Origin: Phymorhynchus buccinoides
Lineage: Eukaryota; Mollusca; Gastropoda; Neogastropoda; Raphitomidae
Length of the DNA stretch: 64,000 nt
NCBI GenBank assembly: GCA_017654935.2
Contig: CM065712.1
Coordinates: 27,596,853 to 27,660,852, forward strand
Reading direction: 5' to 3'
The position numbers and the translations under genes are program-made. Below, piece by piece: positions 34,846-43,583 of this stretch. Position 1 is the stretch's first letter. Each line of letters begins with the position of its first letter. The notes beneath the pieces were generated by a model. The model was not told the DNA's origin and did no database searches. It saw only the letters and a list, made by a program, of their open reading frames with translations.

Positions 34846-35076
34846 TGAAAAAAGCTTGATGAGAGTACGTTAACATTATACAATACAGAGATCACTGACT
34901 GGTGTTATTATGGTATAGAGTATGCAATACAGAGATCACTGACTGGTGTTATTATGGCATAGAGTATGTTAATATCATACAATACAGAGATCACTGACTG
35001 GTGTTAGTATGGCATAGAGTATGTTAATATCATACAATACATAGATCACTGACTGGTGTTATTATGACATAGTGTG
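34846..35076. repeat. ~57-bp tandem repeat, four units (intron)
   Basis: Units contain gagatcactgactggtgtta and end tatggcatagagtatg. The third contig has about seven units at 54725-55105, so the array is length-variable. Confidence 0.93.
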
Positions 35077-35099
35077 GCGTCTGAATTAGCAGCTCTGGT

Positions 35100-35475
35100 A
35101 ATCAAGATAAAATATGGTGATGGGAGTAGCGGTGGTGGTGATGATGACATTGTTGTTGCTGTTGATGAAGATGATGAGGAGGAGGAGGAGGAGGATGATT
35201 AATTGATTGTAGCGATGATAATGATGATGATGATGATAATAAAGTTGATGGTGGTGGTAGTTGTGGTGGTGGTGGTGATGCAGATGATAACGATGACGAA
35301 AATGATGATGATGATGGCGATGATGATAATGATGCTGCTGCTGCTGATAATGATGGTGATGGTAGTTGTGATGGTGGCGTTGATGATGGAGATAATAATA
35401 ATAATAATAATAATAATGACAACTTATATAGCGCTTATTCTCCTTACGGGGCTCTAAGCGCTTCACAAAAAAGTT
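35100..35475. repeat. GAT/GGT trinucleotide-rich tract and retroposon tail
   Basis: Imperfect GAT, GGT and GAG triplets, an ATA/TAA run at 35393-35416, then acttatatagcgcttattct and ctctaagcgcttcaca, which read like the end of an interspersed repeat. His- or Ser-rich ORFs read on the other strand are artefacts. Confidence 0.75.
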
Positions 35476-35545
35476 AAAAATATGAGCAGAAACAACAACA
35501 AAACAACGCACTTATAAGGAACAACCCGAAACGAAATAACTACAT

Positions 35546-35910
35546 TTACGTCCCCCCCCCCCCCCTTCACACTCCCCTAGAATCCAAGCCATTACAAATA
35601 GCGTTTTCCACGCAAAAGGCATTTTCTCACACTACCCCCCCCCCGGTATACCCCCCCACCCCCACCCCCACCCCCACCCCCCTCGGCCCGCTCCCGCATT
35701 CACCATCCCCCTTCAGAGACCTCAAACTAACCTACTTTTTGTAGATCTCCCGGCACGCACGCATGCATGCACACACACGCGCGCGCTCGTGCGCGCATGT
35801 GCAGAAGGACAAATACCCCTAACACGGACGCACGCACGCACACACACACACGCACACGCACACGCACACACGCACACGCACACACACACACACACGCACG
35901 CACGCAGCTC
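35546..35910. repeat. C-rich and CA/CG-rich low-complexity tract
   Basis: C homopolymers (35555-35566, 35635-35645), CCCCCA units (35650-35690), then ACGC and CA alternating repeats (35755-35906). Confidence 0.9.
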
Positions 35911-35930
35911 GTCCTGAAGAAACATACGAA

Positions 35931-35933
35931 ATG

Positions 35934-35966
<33 letters not shown>

Positions 35967-36060
35967 GATGATGATGATGGTGGTGATGATGCTGATGATG
36001 ATGTTGGTGGTGTTGGTAGTTGTGATGGTGGCGTTGATGATGATCATGATGATGATGGAG

Positions 36061-36110
<50 letters not shown>

Positions 36111-36345
36111 GGCATTGATGATGATTATAATAATGATGATGGTGATAATGATGATGCTATGGTGATGATGATGAAGGCGACGACGACGACGACGACGAGG
36201 ACGACGATGATGGTATAGATAATGATGATGATGATGCTGACGACGATGATGATGATGTAATGATGATGATGATGATGATGACGATGATGACGACGACGAC
36301 GAAGACGACAACGACGACGATGATGATGTTGTAATGATGATGATG
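35931..36345. repeat. (GAT)n compound microsatellite
   Basis: About 400 bases of GAT with GGT, GAC and GAA variants. Asp-, Met- or Ile/Ser-rich frames here are products of the repeat. Confidence 0.95.
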
Positions 36346-36462
36346 ATTATGATAACTAGAGGGCTTATGCTTGCCTTTGAGAGCAAACATGACAGGATTC
36401 CCCCCTAAACAATCATTTGCATTCAATATTAAAATGTTCGTCCCCACTTACGGTTTGCACTT

Positions 36463-36960
36463 CAGGTTCGAATTTATAGCGAAAAGTATTGCACTGCTAC
36501 TCTTTAGTAAACACTGAAAAAAATAAAAGTATTCCGTGGAGTCGTTTTCAAGTTATTGAAGATTAAAGTTTTGCCAAAATATGCCAATTTTGGCCATATT
36601 TCGGCCAATCGGTTTAATATCGGCAATCTAACATTGTAATAGGGTCCTTCGATATTCCTGCGAATGTCATCGAAATCGGAAGAAAATGTTTAAAAATCCA
36701 TAAAATTATATGGGAATTAGTGAAAGTGACACAACCAAATTTACATATATTTTAATAACTTCCAAACTATTTAACATATCGTCAACAAACTCCTTTCAGA
36801 CCTGGGCCAGAGTAAGGGCTCCAAAATCCAATAGTAAGGTTTGTGACGTCACTTCCGGTTTTGGCTATTATGTGATCCAAATAAAATCTGCCTGACCATA
36901 CATAGCTGGGGCACTTCCGGTTCGTACTTCCGGTTCATTTTTTTACCAGAAGTGTTGCAA
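36463..36960. repeat. dispersed repeat, TRIM intron
   Basis: 36463-36565 is shared with about 3905-4000 in the opposite orientation. The rest, with repeated cttccggtt motifs (36847-36935), recurs only in the third contig. No gene. Confidence 0.55.
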
Positions 36961-36973
36961 ATCTACTTTGTAG

Positions 36974-37091
36974 TGTAGAGTGGCACAGTGGTATCGCGTT
37001 CGCTTCGTGTCAAGTAAACCCGAGTTCGAACCTGGGTACAGGGGATTTTTTCCTCTCATTCTGCACTAGGCCTTAACGGTCTGAACGTGGA

Positions 37092-37122
<31 letters not shown>

Positions 37123-37370
37123 CGTGTGCCCATGCACTTAGCATACGTTAAACCCAGTGGCAACGAAAAAGTTGTCATTTGGGCAAAATTCCCCCCCCCC
37201 CCCCCCCCCCCTCCCTCATCAGTGACAAAAATCGCATGCAAAAATAATATATAAAAAAAATTGTGTGGCGCGCCTCTGGCTGCGACGCGCTCTCCAGGTG
37301 GGAGCAACCCGAATTTCACAGAGACGCCTCTGTGACTATAAAGTACAAATACCTAATACCTAATACCTAG
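36974..37370 (+). mobile_element. tRNA-derived SINE, full-length copy
   Basis: The head carries pol III promoter elements: an A-box-like TGGCACAGTGG (36981-36991) and a B box GTTCGAACC (37024-37032). The body ends in gtggcgcgcc ... gactataaagtacaaat and a short tandem tail of ACCTAAT units. Other copies: 57077-57480 (plus), 60983-61075 (3' part, plus), 61258-61612 (minus). It sits in the TRIM intron. The SINE class is supported by the tRNA-like head and several copies in both orientations. Confidence 0.85.
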
Positions 37371-37670
37371 TAAATTCTGAAAAAAAATGAACGAAATCCG
37401 TTCAGACGTTTTTGAGATATTCAAGATTGAAATTTCGCCGATTTCGCGGTTTTTCAGTCATATTTTGCCAAAAATTAGGCAAAATCATTTAATATTTCAA
37501 ATTTCACATACCCATAAGGTCCTACAACTTTTCAGAAAAGTTCAGCCAAATCGGACAAAAAAAGGGGGCAGAAAAAGAAGGAAAAAAGGGGAGAAAAAGA
37601 CGATTTTTTACGAATGCAATAGTATTCTCGCTAAAGTGGAGATTCCTAATGATGATGATATTATTAACAG
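37371..37670 (+). other. end of TRIM intron
   Basis: No gene. Ends in ttattaacag (37661-37670), a splice acceptor joining in phase to the donor at 34388. Confidence 0.7.
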
Positions 37671-38698
37671 ATCAGGACTGTCTGATTCAACCTTCCTCTT
37701 CACAAGTGGGCTTACCCATATCTTCTCACACACCCCTCCCCTCTTCAGCTCAAGTGCCAGCAGCCACCCCCTCCCCCACCCCCACCCCCCTCCCTTCTTC
37801 AGCACAAGTGTCAGCAGCCACCCCCACCTTCACCCCTGCTACTGTGGACGTCATGACGGTAACACCAAGACGACTGTTCAGTGCGCGGCCAGAAGAGAAT
37901 GGTGAAAAGGACACACCCTGGATCAGCGCCATTGTCTGTCTGCCGGATGACAGGATCGTCATGACGGACCTCAGTAACAGGAAGGTGAAGGTGATGGGGG
38001 AAACTCCTCCACACAGGGTGTCTGAGTCTGTAGAATGTAAGGAAAGGCCATACCACCTGGCTCTGTTGTCTGACGGCCTGGTTGCCGTGACGACATTGAC
38101 CAACCTGATCTACCTGATCAGTGTGACGAAGACACTGACAGTGACGTCACAGATAAAGACTGTTAGGCAGTATGATGGCATAACAGGACTGATAGACGGA
38201 CACTTACTGGTGAGTTGTAGTGACGGAAGCACCGGTCCTGCTGCACTACACGTGCTGACCCGACGTGGTGACGTGGTGAGAACTGTCACTGACAGCACCA
38301 GGCTGCCAGGACTGGAGTCACCATATTACATCTTTGTTGACGTGGACAACCACGTCCTGGTGGCTGACTACAGTAAACACCTGGTGCACAGGATAGAGGT
38401 CAGTTCTGGCCACGTCACCCACACCTATGACCACACTGACATCAGGGATCCTGGACAGGTGTGTGCAGACAGGGCCGGGAATGTTTATGTAGCGTGTGTT
38501 GATGGTAGGGCTGTGGATGGTTGGGTGTTGGTAAGGAACAAGGGTGGACAGTGGAGACGACTGGTGACCTCTGACCTCAGTGACCCGGGGTATGTCAGTC
38601 CTCGGGGGCTGTGTCTGACCAGGACAGGACGTCTGGTGGTGATATGGGTTAAACTGTTAAGCTCAGACAGTGTTGTTGTTTGCTATGACTTGGTGTAG
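37671..38698 (+). CDS. TRIM-type gene, coding exon 2 (linker and beta-propeller-like domain)
   Basis: Residues 313-654. The split codon (G from exon 1 plus AT) keeps the frame. A Pro/Ser-rich linker with two copies of TPLPSSAQV leads to a C-terminal region with repeated strands such as ISAIVCLPDDRIVMTD, LALLSDGLVAVTT, YYIFVDVDNHVLVADYS, VCADRAGNVYVACV and PRGLCLTRTGRLVVIW, spaced as blades of an NHL-type six-bladed propeller. This domain usually binds substrate or RNA in TRIM-NHL proteins. The stop is TAG at 38696-38698. No AATAAA was found close by. The propeller call is by pattern; an ordinary WD or NHL search would settle it. Confidence 0.82.
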
Positions 38699-38721
38699 AC
38701 TTCTCACCTTAGTATTCAGCC

Positions 38722-38725
<4 letters not shown>

Positions 38726-38798
<73 letters not shown>

Positions 38799-38895
38799 AA
38801 AGTCAAGTCAAGTCAAGTCAAGTCAAAGTTAAAAATACTTTATTATCACGTTAGGTGAAATTACATCGTGGTCTCGTCAAGCACAATACAATCAA
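38726..38895. repeat. (GT)n microsatellite and retroposon tail
   Basis: GT run 38726-38797, then CAAGT repeats (38803-38826) and ttaaaaatactttattatca, which reads like the 3' end of a minus-strand non-LTR element (AATAAAGTA on the complement). Confidence 0.8.
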
Positions 38896-39153
38896 AGAAA
38901 CACATTTTCATGCATGAAAAATGAAAACAAAACTAAGAAAAAACGAATGACAAATCATGCTTCGCAAAAACATTTGAACATAGTTAGGGTCAATAGAAGC
39001 GACTATCAAAACATTAAGAACTGCCCTCTTTCCCACCATTTCTATTATCGCATTCATTTGTTCACCCCACCCTACCCCAAACCCCCAACCTCTCCAAGTC
39101 ACCCCAAGCTTTCACATATTTTTGGTCCCTTCCCGTTCCCAACATTTCATGCG

Positions 39154-39160
<7 letters not shown>
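38896..39160. other. intergenic, no gene seen
   Basis: No ORF or repeat recognised except a C-rich patch near 39065-39090. Confidence 0.5.
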
Positions 39161-39252
<92 letters not shown>

Positions 39253-39376
39253 ACACATATACACACAGACATAGAGACAGACAGACAGACAGACGCACAC
39301 ACGCACGCACGTACGCACACACGCACGTACGCACGCACGCACGCACGCTCACACACACACACACACATACACACAC
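39161..39376. repeat. (CT)n followed by CA/ACGC microsatellites
   Basis: CT run 39161-39248, GACA run 39277-39293, then ACGC and CA repeats. The third contig breaks off in the same tract (59281-59458). Confidence 0.97.
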
Positions 39377-39380
39377 ACTA

Positions 39381-40075
39381 CTGTACAGATTGACCAAATA
39401 TACCTCTAGGCCTAAGCTAATGCATAATTCCTCATTAGTTGGTCTTAGCAGAGATCTTCTTCAGAGGTTAGACTGACTTAGGGACAAAACTAGCTGAATT
39501 TATAATTGTTCTACAACGAATAGTGCGGAACCGTCTATCAGATGGCAATAGTTCATAGCAATGCGATAGAACGTGACTTTGATCATTAGCGATCTCCCTG
39601 GCTTTTTGAACTACACGTTTTTCATACATCAAATACAAGTTGTCTTGTTTTCTACCCACGATCCTGCTACCAACATTCACAATCTTATTCAGAACACCCT
39701 TGGGTTTTACATTCAAGCCACCGTACCAACACATGAACGAAAATGTTATAATAGATTCAAGAAAACAACGATAAAAGCTTTGGAGAAGATCTGTGCTAAT
39801 ATGGAAAGATCTGAGCTTTCTCAGGCAGTACATCCTTGTCTGGCATTTCTTGGAAACATGATCAACATGAGAACTAAAAGTAAACTTATTGTCTATGATT
39901 GTTCCCAAATACTTGTATTCATCTACCCTTTCGACTGTCACACCTTTGATTGTGAGATCTGGCATTGGTACCGGGGATTTCCTAAAGTCGACTACCATTT
40001 CTTTTATTTTTGTTACGTTGAGGTCAAGATAGTTTTCCTTACACCAGGAGAGAACGTATGAATACCAAGTCTGGC
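39381..40075 (-). mobile_element. LINE 3' end, RT C-terminal fragment (CR1/Rex1-like)
   Basis: The minus-strand frame from about 40069 to 39468 encodes the end of a non-LTR reverse transcriptase: WCKENYLDLNVTK, EYKYLGTIIDN, the region ending FMCWYGGLN, GSRIVGRKQDN and SFVPKSV before the stop. This is the thumb and C-terminal part only, so the element is 5'-truncated, as is usual for LINEs. Clade is by motif resemblance. The 3' untranslated part runs to about 39381. Confidence 0.82.
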
Positions 40076-40115
40076 TCAGAAAACAAAATAACAAAAAAAT
40101 AGTGTCAAAGAGCAC

Positions 40116-40252
40116 GCTGCACGCACTTTTTTGAAGTTATTTTGCCCCCCTCGATCCAGTCCAAGTATTCCATAGTTCTCCCCCTTTGCACGTACTTTGT
40201 AGGAGGTTATTTTTTTTCCCTGATCCGGCTTGGGTATTCCAACGTTCTCTTA
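40116..40252. repeat. two diverged ~69-bp direct repeats
   Basis: 40116-40182 and 40184-40252 share tgcacg.actt, a T-rich stretch, gatcc, gtattcca and gttctc. Possibly a boundary of the element to the right. Confidence 0.6.
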
Positions 40253-40266
40253 AGACATTTCTTTCT

Positions 40267-40584
40267 TCACAAACACTTATACTGCCTAGGGTAATCTGTT
40301 TTTAACACTAGTTTACAATACTTTTGATTACTTAGTTTTTGCTTAACCAACTTCCTTTCTTCTTTTGATTCAATAACATTATTTTCATCTAAACATTCTT
40401 CAAAGCTATCTTTATCTTTAGTAAAAAACAAAACAACCGTCTTTAACTGTTCTCTAAAGTCTTTTAAAACCGAAGAAATGTTGAACCGCACATACAGACT
40501 GAGAGAGAAGAGACATACAGACAGACAAAGACAACACATACAATTAGGAGATAATATGACAGCGTCAGACATGCTCAGTCTCAA
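40267..40584 (-). CDS. hypothetical ORF, 105 residues
   Basis: The C-terminal two thirds (from about SSVLKDFREQLK) is charged and of normal complexity; the first 35 residues are Cys/Leu/Ser-rich and derive partly from a GACA-like tract, so the true start may be later or absent. No family recognised. It lies in the AT-rich zone that leads to the virus-like cluster and might be its outermost gene, or a chance ORF. Confidence 0.25.
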   Translation of the reverse strand: MRLSMSDAVILSPNCMCCLCLSVCLFSLSLYVRFNISSVLKDFREQLKTVVLFFTKDKDSFEECLDENNVIESKEERKLVKQKLSNQKYCKLVLKTDYPRQYKCL

Positions 40585-41269
40585 TTATAAGACACCGGTC
40601 TAACACTGCTAACAACCAGTGTCCATTTCTTTTGACGTGTAAGCTACTCATTAGCACTATGACTAAGCATAGTACAACGATGGTTGCCAAGCCCCTAAAA
40701 CCAATCAGAACGCTGTGTTAAAGCACGTGATAGAAAATAATTAATTCTCGGTCGGTTTTGTAACACGTGACAGAGCACCATCCACAGTCAATCAGCCAAC
40801 AGTGAAGTGTGCGGACGTGTTAGAAAATGAAGAGTTTTGTTAGTTTTGCAAAGATCTTTAAAGATAGGCTAGGTCAGGCTAGTTGCATCTAACAGGATGG
40901 GGCGGGATAGTGGGTGGCACCACTATTTCTATAAAATACCCCAAAGGTCCTATGGCAGATGTAACTAACTAGCGAGCAGAGCCGCTAAAACAAGCTCAGC
41001 CACTCTAAAATTAGAGTAACGTGTCAGTACAAGCCAAAAAAAAAGACAAACAGTTAAAAGACAAGACGGGACAAGAAAAAAAAACAGTAACTATGCTGAT
41101 GCCGGTCCCAAGCCCGGATTTTAAAAATAGGAGGGCTGTGTTGTTATTAAGTAAAAAAGGTGGGCCAGTGCTATATAATCAATAGTATCAGGTGGGGTTG
41201 TAGTCAAGATAAACAAACCGTACGTTGTGAGAGACCTGTTGAGTAGCTTAATGAAGCTCAAAATTAGAA
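40585..41269 (+). promoter_or_regulatory. promoter-like region, no ORF
   Basis: CCAAT boxes (40701-40705 and a weaker one near 40789), a GC box in ggatggggcgggata (40895-40909) and TATAAAATA at 40930-40938, in the order and spacing of a pol II promoter on the plus strand. No ORF follows within 300 bases, so the transcript is unknown. Apart from these boxes nothing is recognised. Confidence 0.35.
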
Positions 41270-41291
41270 ACCTGGGCCACAACAAGTAGGA

Positions 41292-41451
41292 CAAGTAGTC
41301 ATGCATGACTACTTGACACAGTTTTAGTTAACACAAACTGCGACTGTTAGTTTTATTTTGCTATCTAAAACTGTGCCAAATAGTCATGTATGACTACTTG
41401 TCCTAGTTTGTGCTAGCTAAACTATGTCAAATAGTCCTGCGTGACTACTTG
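41292..41451. repeat. three copies of a 24-bp palindrome
   Basis: Perfect palindrome at 41292-41315 (centre agtcatgcatgact), near-perfect copies at 41377-41400 and 41428-41451. Flanks of the first copy reappear inverted around the second (acacagttttag versus ctaaaactgtg), so 41270-41410 is itself an inverted repeat. Could form hairpins or bind a dimeric protein. Confidence 0.85.
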
Positions 41452-41455
41452 TCCT

Positions 41456-41689
41456 AGTTTGTGCTAAAACAACATAAAAAAATGCATGCATCGATCCTAC
41501 ACACCTGTATAAGCGTACAGCCATAGCCCTGTTCAAAATAAAGGCAAAGAGGCTGTATGCACACAACTCCCCCAAAGTCAACAATTTACCTTCCATGCAT
41601 CACTTTCATTGCGCCCCTTCCCTATGTGTTACTATCATTGTGTTCCCGTCTCTATGTATATCTATTATTGTATGCGTCCCCATCTTAAG
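41456..41689. other. AT-rich spacer with degenerate repeats
   Basis: Loosely repeated tctatgt.t.tatcattgtg phrases at 41620-41680. No gene. Confidence 0.4.
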
Positions 41690-41935
41690 TTTGTTTAATA
41701 TCTTATGAAGTTATTACTCAGTTCTTAATCAAGTTATTACTTAGTTCTTAATCAAGTTCTTGTTAAGTCAAACTTCAAGTCACTAATAAGTCAAACTTCA
41801 AGTCACTAATAAGTTTTTAGCAAGTCCCATCAAGTACTTGTTAAGTTCTAACTTAAGAACTTATTAAGTTCTAGCACAAGTACTTATTAAGTTCTAACTC
41901 AATAACTTATGAACTTCTTATTAAGTTCTAAAACG
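41690..41935. repeat. iteron-like array of AAGTTCTTA / CTTATTAAGTTCT units
   Basis: About a dozen degenerate copies of a 15-22 base motif in both senses, including two exact copies of gtcaaacttcaagtcactaa (about 41767 and 41790). It directly abuts the stop of the leftmost ORF of the small-ORF cluster. Confidence 0.7.
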
Positions 41936-41940
41936 ATAAT

Positions 41941-42381
41941 TTATTGCATTAAAAATGGATCGCTCTCAGGTTTTGAGCTATTTTGCTTTTGTTTTTCTTG
42001 TTTGTCTGTTGCTTTTTCTGTTTGTATTGTTTGTACTTCTACTCGCGTTTTTAACTTTGGTTGCATGTGTGTTTTATATAATTTATAAGTCAAATAACCA
42101 ACACCAGAAACCACACCAACAGTAAACAATACAGCATCGAAATTCACATTGCTTTGTTTGATTTCTTCTTTTTTAACTGGTATTGTACTTATGGTTGATT
42201 CATCTTCATTCTGAGATAAAAGTTTTTGTTTTGTTTGTTTATTCATTCTTTGTTGTCGATTCCACTCTGACAACCTTTTACCTGCTTCAACTCGTCCTGG
42301 ACTCTTCGTTACCTTCATCACTGTTGGACTGGGGATTGTTTGCTGATTCGTCTGATTCGTTTGATTCTCTGTCACGTCCAT
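41941..42381 (-). CDS. small membrane protein of the virus-like cluster (ORF B)
   Basis: 146 residues from the ATG at 42381 (MDVTENQTNQ), preceded by attaaaa. The N-terminal 80 residues are polar and Gln/Asn/Lys-rich. A single transmembrane-like segment (FDAVLFTVGVVSGVGYLTY) lies near residues 80-105. The C-terminus is Lys/Gln-rich. The start lies inside ORF A, overlapping by 95 bases in another frame. No family recognised. Confidence 0.6.
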   Translation of the reverse strand: MDVTENQTNQTNQQTIPSPTVMKVTKSPGRVEAGKRLSEWNRQQRMNKQTKQKLLSQNEDESTISTIPVKKEEIKQSNVNFDAVLFTVGVVSGVGYLTYKLYKTHMQPKLKTRVEVQTIQTEKATDKQEKQKQNSSKPESDPFLMQ

Positions 42382-42835
42382 TTTTAATAGCAATAAAATC
42401 TATATGATTAAAAGTAATTAACCCCATGACAACTGGTGACAACAGCCCACCAAACCTATAATAAAGATCGCAACCAAGAGACTCTAATGACTTTGTTAAA
42501 ACAGGATCTTGATTTAAATCGTACATTAAATCTTGTTTTGAATCGACGGGAAGAAACTGACTAACTAGCTTAGTGTACAAGCCTAACACAGTTTGACCCA
42601 AACTTTTAACCATTTTAGATCCTAACTGCGCTTCATATCTGTTGTGGTACTTTTCAATGTCAGCAGAAGACATTTGTTGAATCTGTTCTATACTAAATTC
42701 TATTCCTAAGTATTGCTTCGTTTTTTCACATGCAGCCAGAGAATACAACCTTTCTTTTTTATTCATAACACTTGCTGACACTTCATTAGAAATTACTGCT
42801 TCCTGCGTATTTAATAGTAGTTCGTCACAATTCAT
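42287..42835 (-). CDS. hypothetical protein of the virus-like cluster (ORF A)
   Basis: 182 residues; the start is preceded by ctaaaa. Mostly helical-looking, with a hydrophobic stretch (YRFGGLLSPVVMGLITF) near residues 125-145 and an acidic Ser/Asn/Glu-rich tail. Divergently oriented to ORF C with only 37 bases between starts, which suggests a shared bidirectional promoter. No family recognised; the compact overlap with ORF B argues that both are real. Confidence 0.6.
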   Translation of the reverse strand: MNCDELLLNTQEAVISNEVSASVMNKKERLYSLAACEKTKQYLGIEFSIEQIQQMSSADIEKYHNRYEAQLGSKMVKSLGQTVLGLYTKLVSQFLPVDSKQDLMYDLNQDPVLTKSLESLGCDLYYRFGGLLSPVVMGLITFNHIDFIAIKNGRDRESNESDESANNPQSNSDEGNEESRTS

Positions 42836-42860
42836 TTTTAGTTGAATTATATTTTTATTT

Positions 42861-42872
42861 CAGAAAGTAAAA
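42861..42872 (+). promoter_or_regulatory. splice-acceptor-like site before ORF C
   Basis: A T-rich stretch ending tttttatttcag (to 42863) lies nine bases before the ORF C ATG. It looks like a 3' splice site but may simply be T-rich spacer. Confidence 0.25.
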
Positions 42873-43103
42873 ATGAGTGCTGAAAAAACTGTTGTTAATC
42901 TTGTATATCAATCTGCTGTGATTGGTGGTCTTAGTGTAGGGTTCACGATGGTTGGCAAGAAATTATTGAAAATGAAATCAGCTGACCTTGGAAAACTTGA
43001 CCTAGAGGACTCTGCTAAATTAATCGCTATAATTACAGCTTCAATCGCAACAAAAGACTTTCTTGTTAAACAAGGAATAATTCCAGAAAATATAAATATG
43101 TAA
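42873..43103 (+). CDS. small hydrophobic protein of the virus-like cluster (ORF C)
   Basis: 76 residues. Two hydrophobic segments (about 8-30 and 48-62: LIAIITASIATKDFL) flank a charged loop. Start in aaaaATG; stop six bases before ORF D. Size and topology resemble small virion or membrane proteins, but no family is recognised. Confidence 0.6.
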   Translation: MSAEKTVVNLVYQSAVIGGLSVGFTMVGKKLLKMKSADLGKLDLEDSAKLIAIITASIATKDFLVKQGIIPENINM

Positions 43104-43109
43104 AATAAA

Positions 43110-43514
43110 ATGGCTTCACTCGTAATGATGATTGGTGGTGCTGTAGTAAACGCACTTGCTTTTTCAGGCAGTAATTACATGTTCAGTAAACTAGAAACAA
43201 ACGAGGAAAGAAAAAGACACGACAGAGCAATAGAACAATTAGCTGCAGCACAAGACGCCTATGAAAAGGAAAGACTTGCACAGCTAGATTTCATTAACAA
43301 CAAATTAAAACTACAAAACCATGCAGCCTACACTTTTAAGAATGTTGACGTCGCCATTAAAGAGTATTATTTAGTGACGGGGGAAGACCTCCAACAGCAA
43401 CCACCACCAAGATTAAGCGACTTCTACCAGCCATCTGAAAAACAAAAGATGCAAGAAATAGCGTTTATTGCAATCGGGATGACTGCTGTTTATTTCATTG
43501 CAAAAAACGTATAG
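43110..43514 (+). CDS. membrane-anchored coiled-coil protein of the virus-like cluster (ORF D)
   Basis: 134 residues. N-terminal hydrophobic segment (MIGGAVVNALAFSGSNYMF), a charged coiled-coil region (about 30-70, with ERKRHDRAIEQL), a Pro/Gln turn near 95 and a C-terminal hydrophobic anchor (IAFIAIGMTAVYFIA). It seems similar to uncharacterised proteins I associate with other invertebrate genomes, but this is an impression that needs a search. Start in aaaATG. Confidence 0.6.
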   Translation: MASLVMMIGGAVVNALAFSGSNYMFSKLETNEERKRHDRAIEQLAAAQDAYEKERLAQLDFINNKLKLQNHAAYTFKNVDVAIKEYYLVTGEDLQQQPPPRLSDFYQPSEKQKMQEIAFIAIGMTAVYFIAKNV

Positions 43515-43521
43515 CATAAAA

Positions 43522-43583
43522 ATGAGCAACCATCTATCTAAAATTTATTATTCACCAAAAGGCTATTGGAAAGGTTTAACAGC
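43522..43583 (+). CDS. start of a further ORF (ORF E), cut by the gap
   Basis: Only 20 complete codons (MSNHLSKIYYSPKGYWKGLT) are visible after an aaaaATG start, seven bases after the ORF D stop. The short segment gives me the impression of the N-terminus of an integrase-type protein, but it is too short to prove anything. Confidence 0.4.

Larger units (their letters stand above)
41690..43583. mobile_element. putative integrated virus or virus-like element, one end
   Basis: Iteron-like array, then five compact ORFs: two overlapping leftward, a 37-bp divergent spacer, three rightward with 6-7-bp spacers, the last cut by the assembly gap. All five starts read aaaATG. Most of the products have hydrophobic segments. 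Such gene packing without introns is foreign to the surrounding host DNA and typical of DNA viruses or Polinton/adintovirus-like elements. Which group, if any, is unproven: no capsid, polymerase or complete integrase is visible. Confidence 0.55.

Noticed and set aside
35727..36386. Ile/Ser-rich and Asp-rich ORFs over 200 codons
   Set aside because: Products of the GAT trinucleotide tract; no other sequence character.
36974..37045. A genuine tRNA gene
   Set aside because: A and B boxes are present, but no proper cloverleaf was found, and the same sequence recurs with a common 3' body, so it is a SINE head.
37387..37905. 172-codon ORF overlapping the start of TRIM exon 2
   Set aside because: Runs through intron and the splice acceptor in another frame; the exon frame is fixed by the phase match with exon 1.
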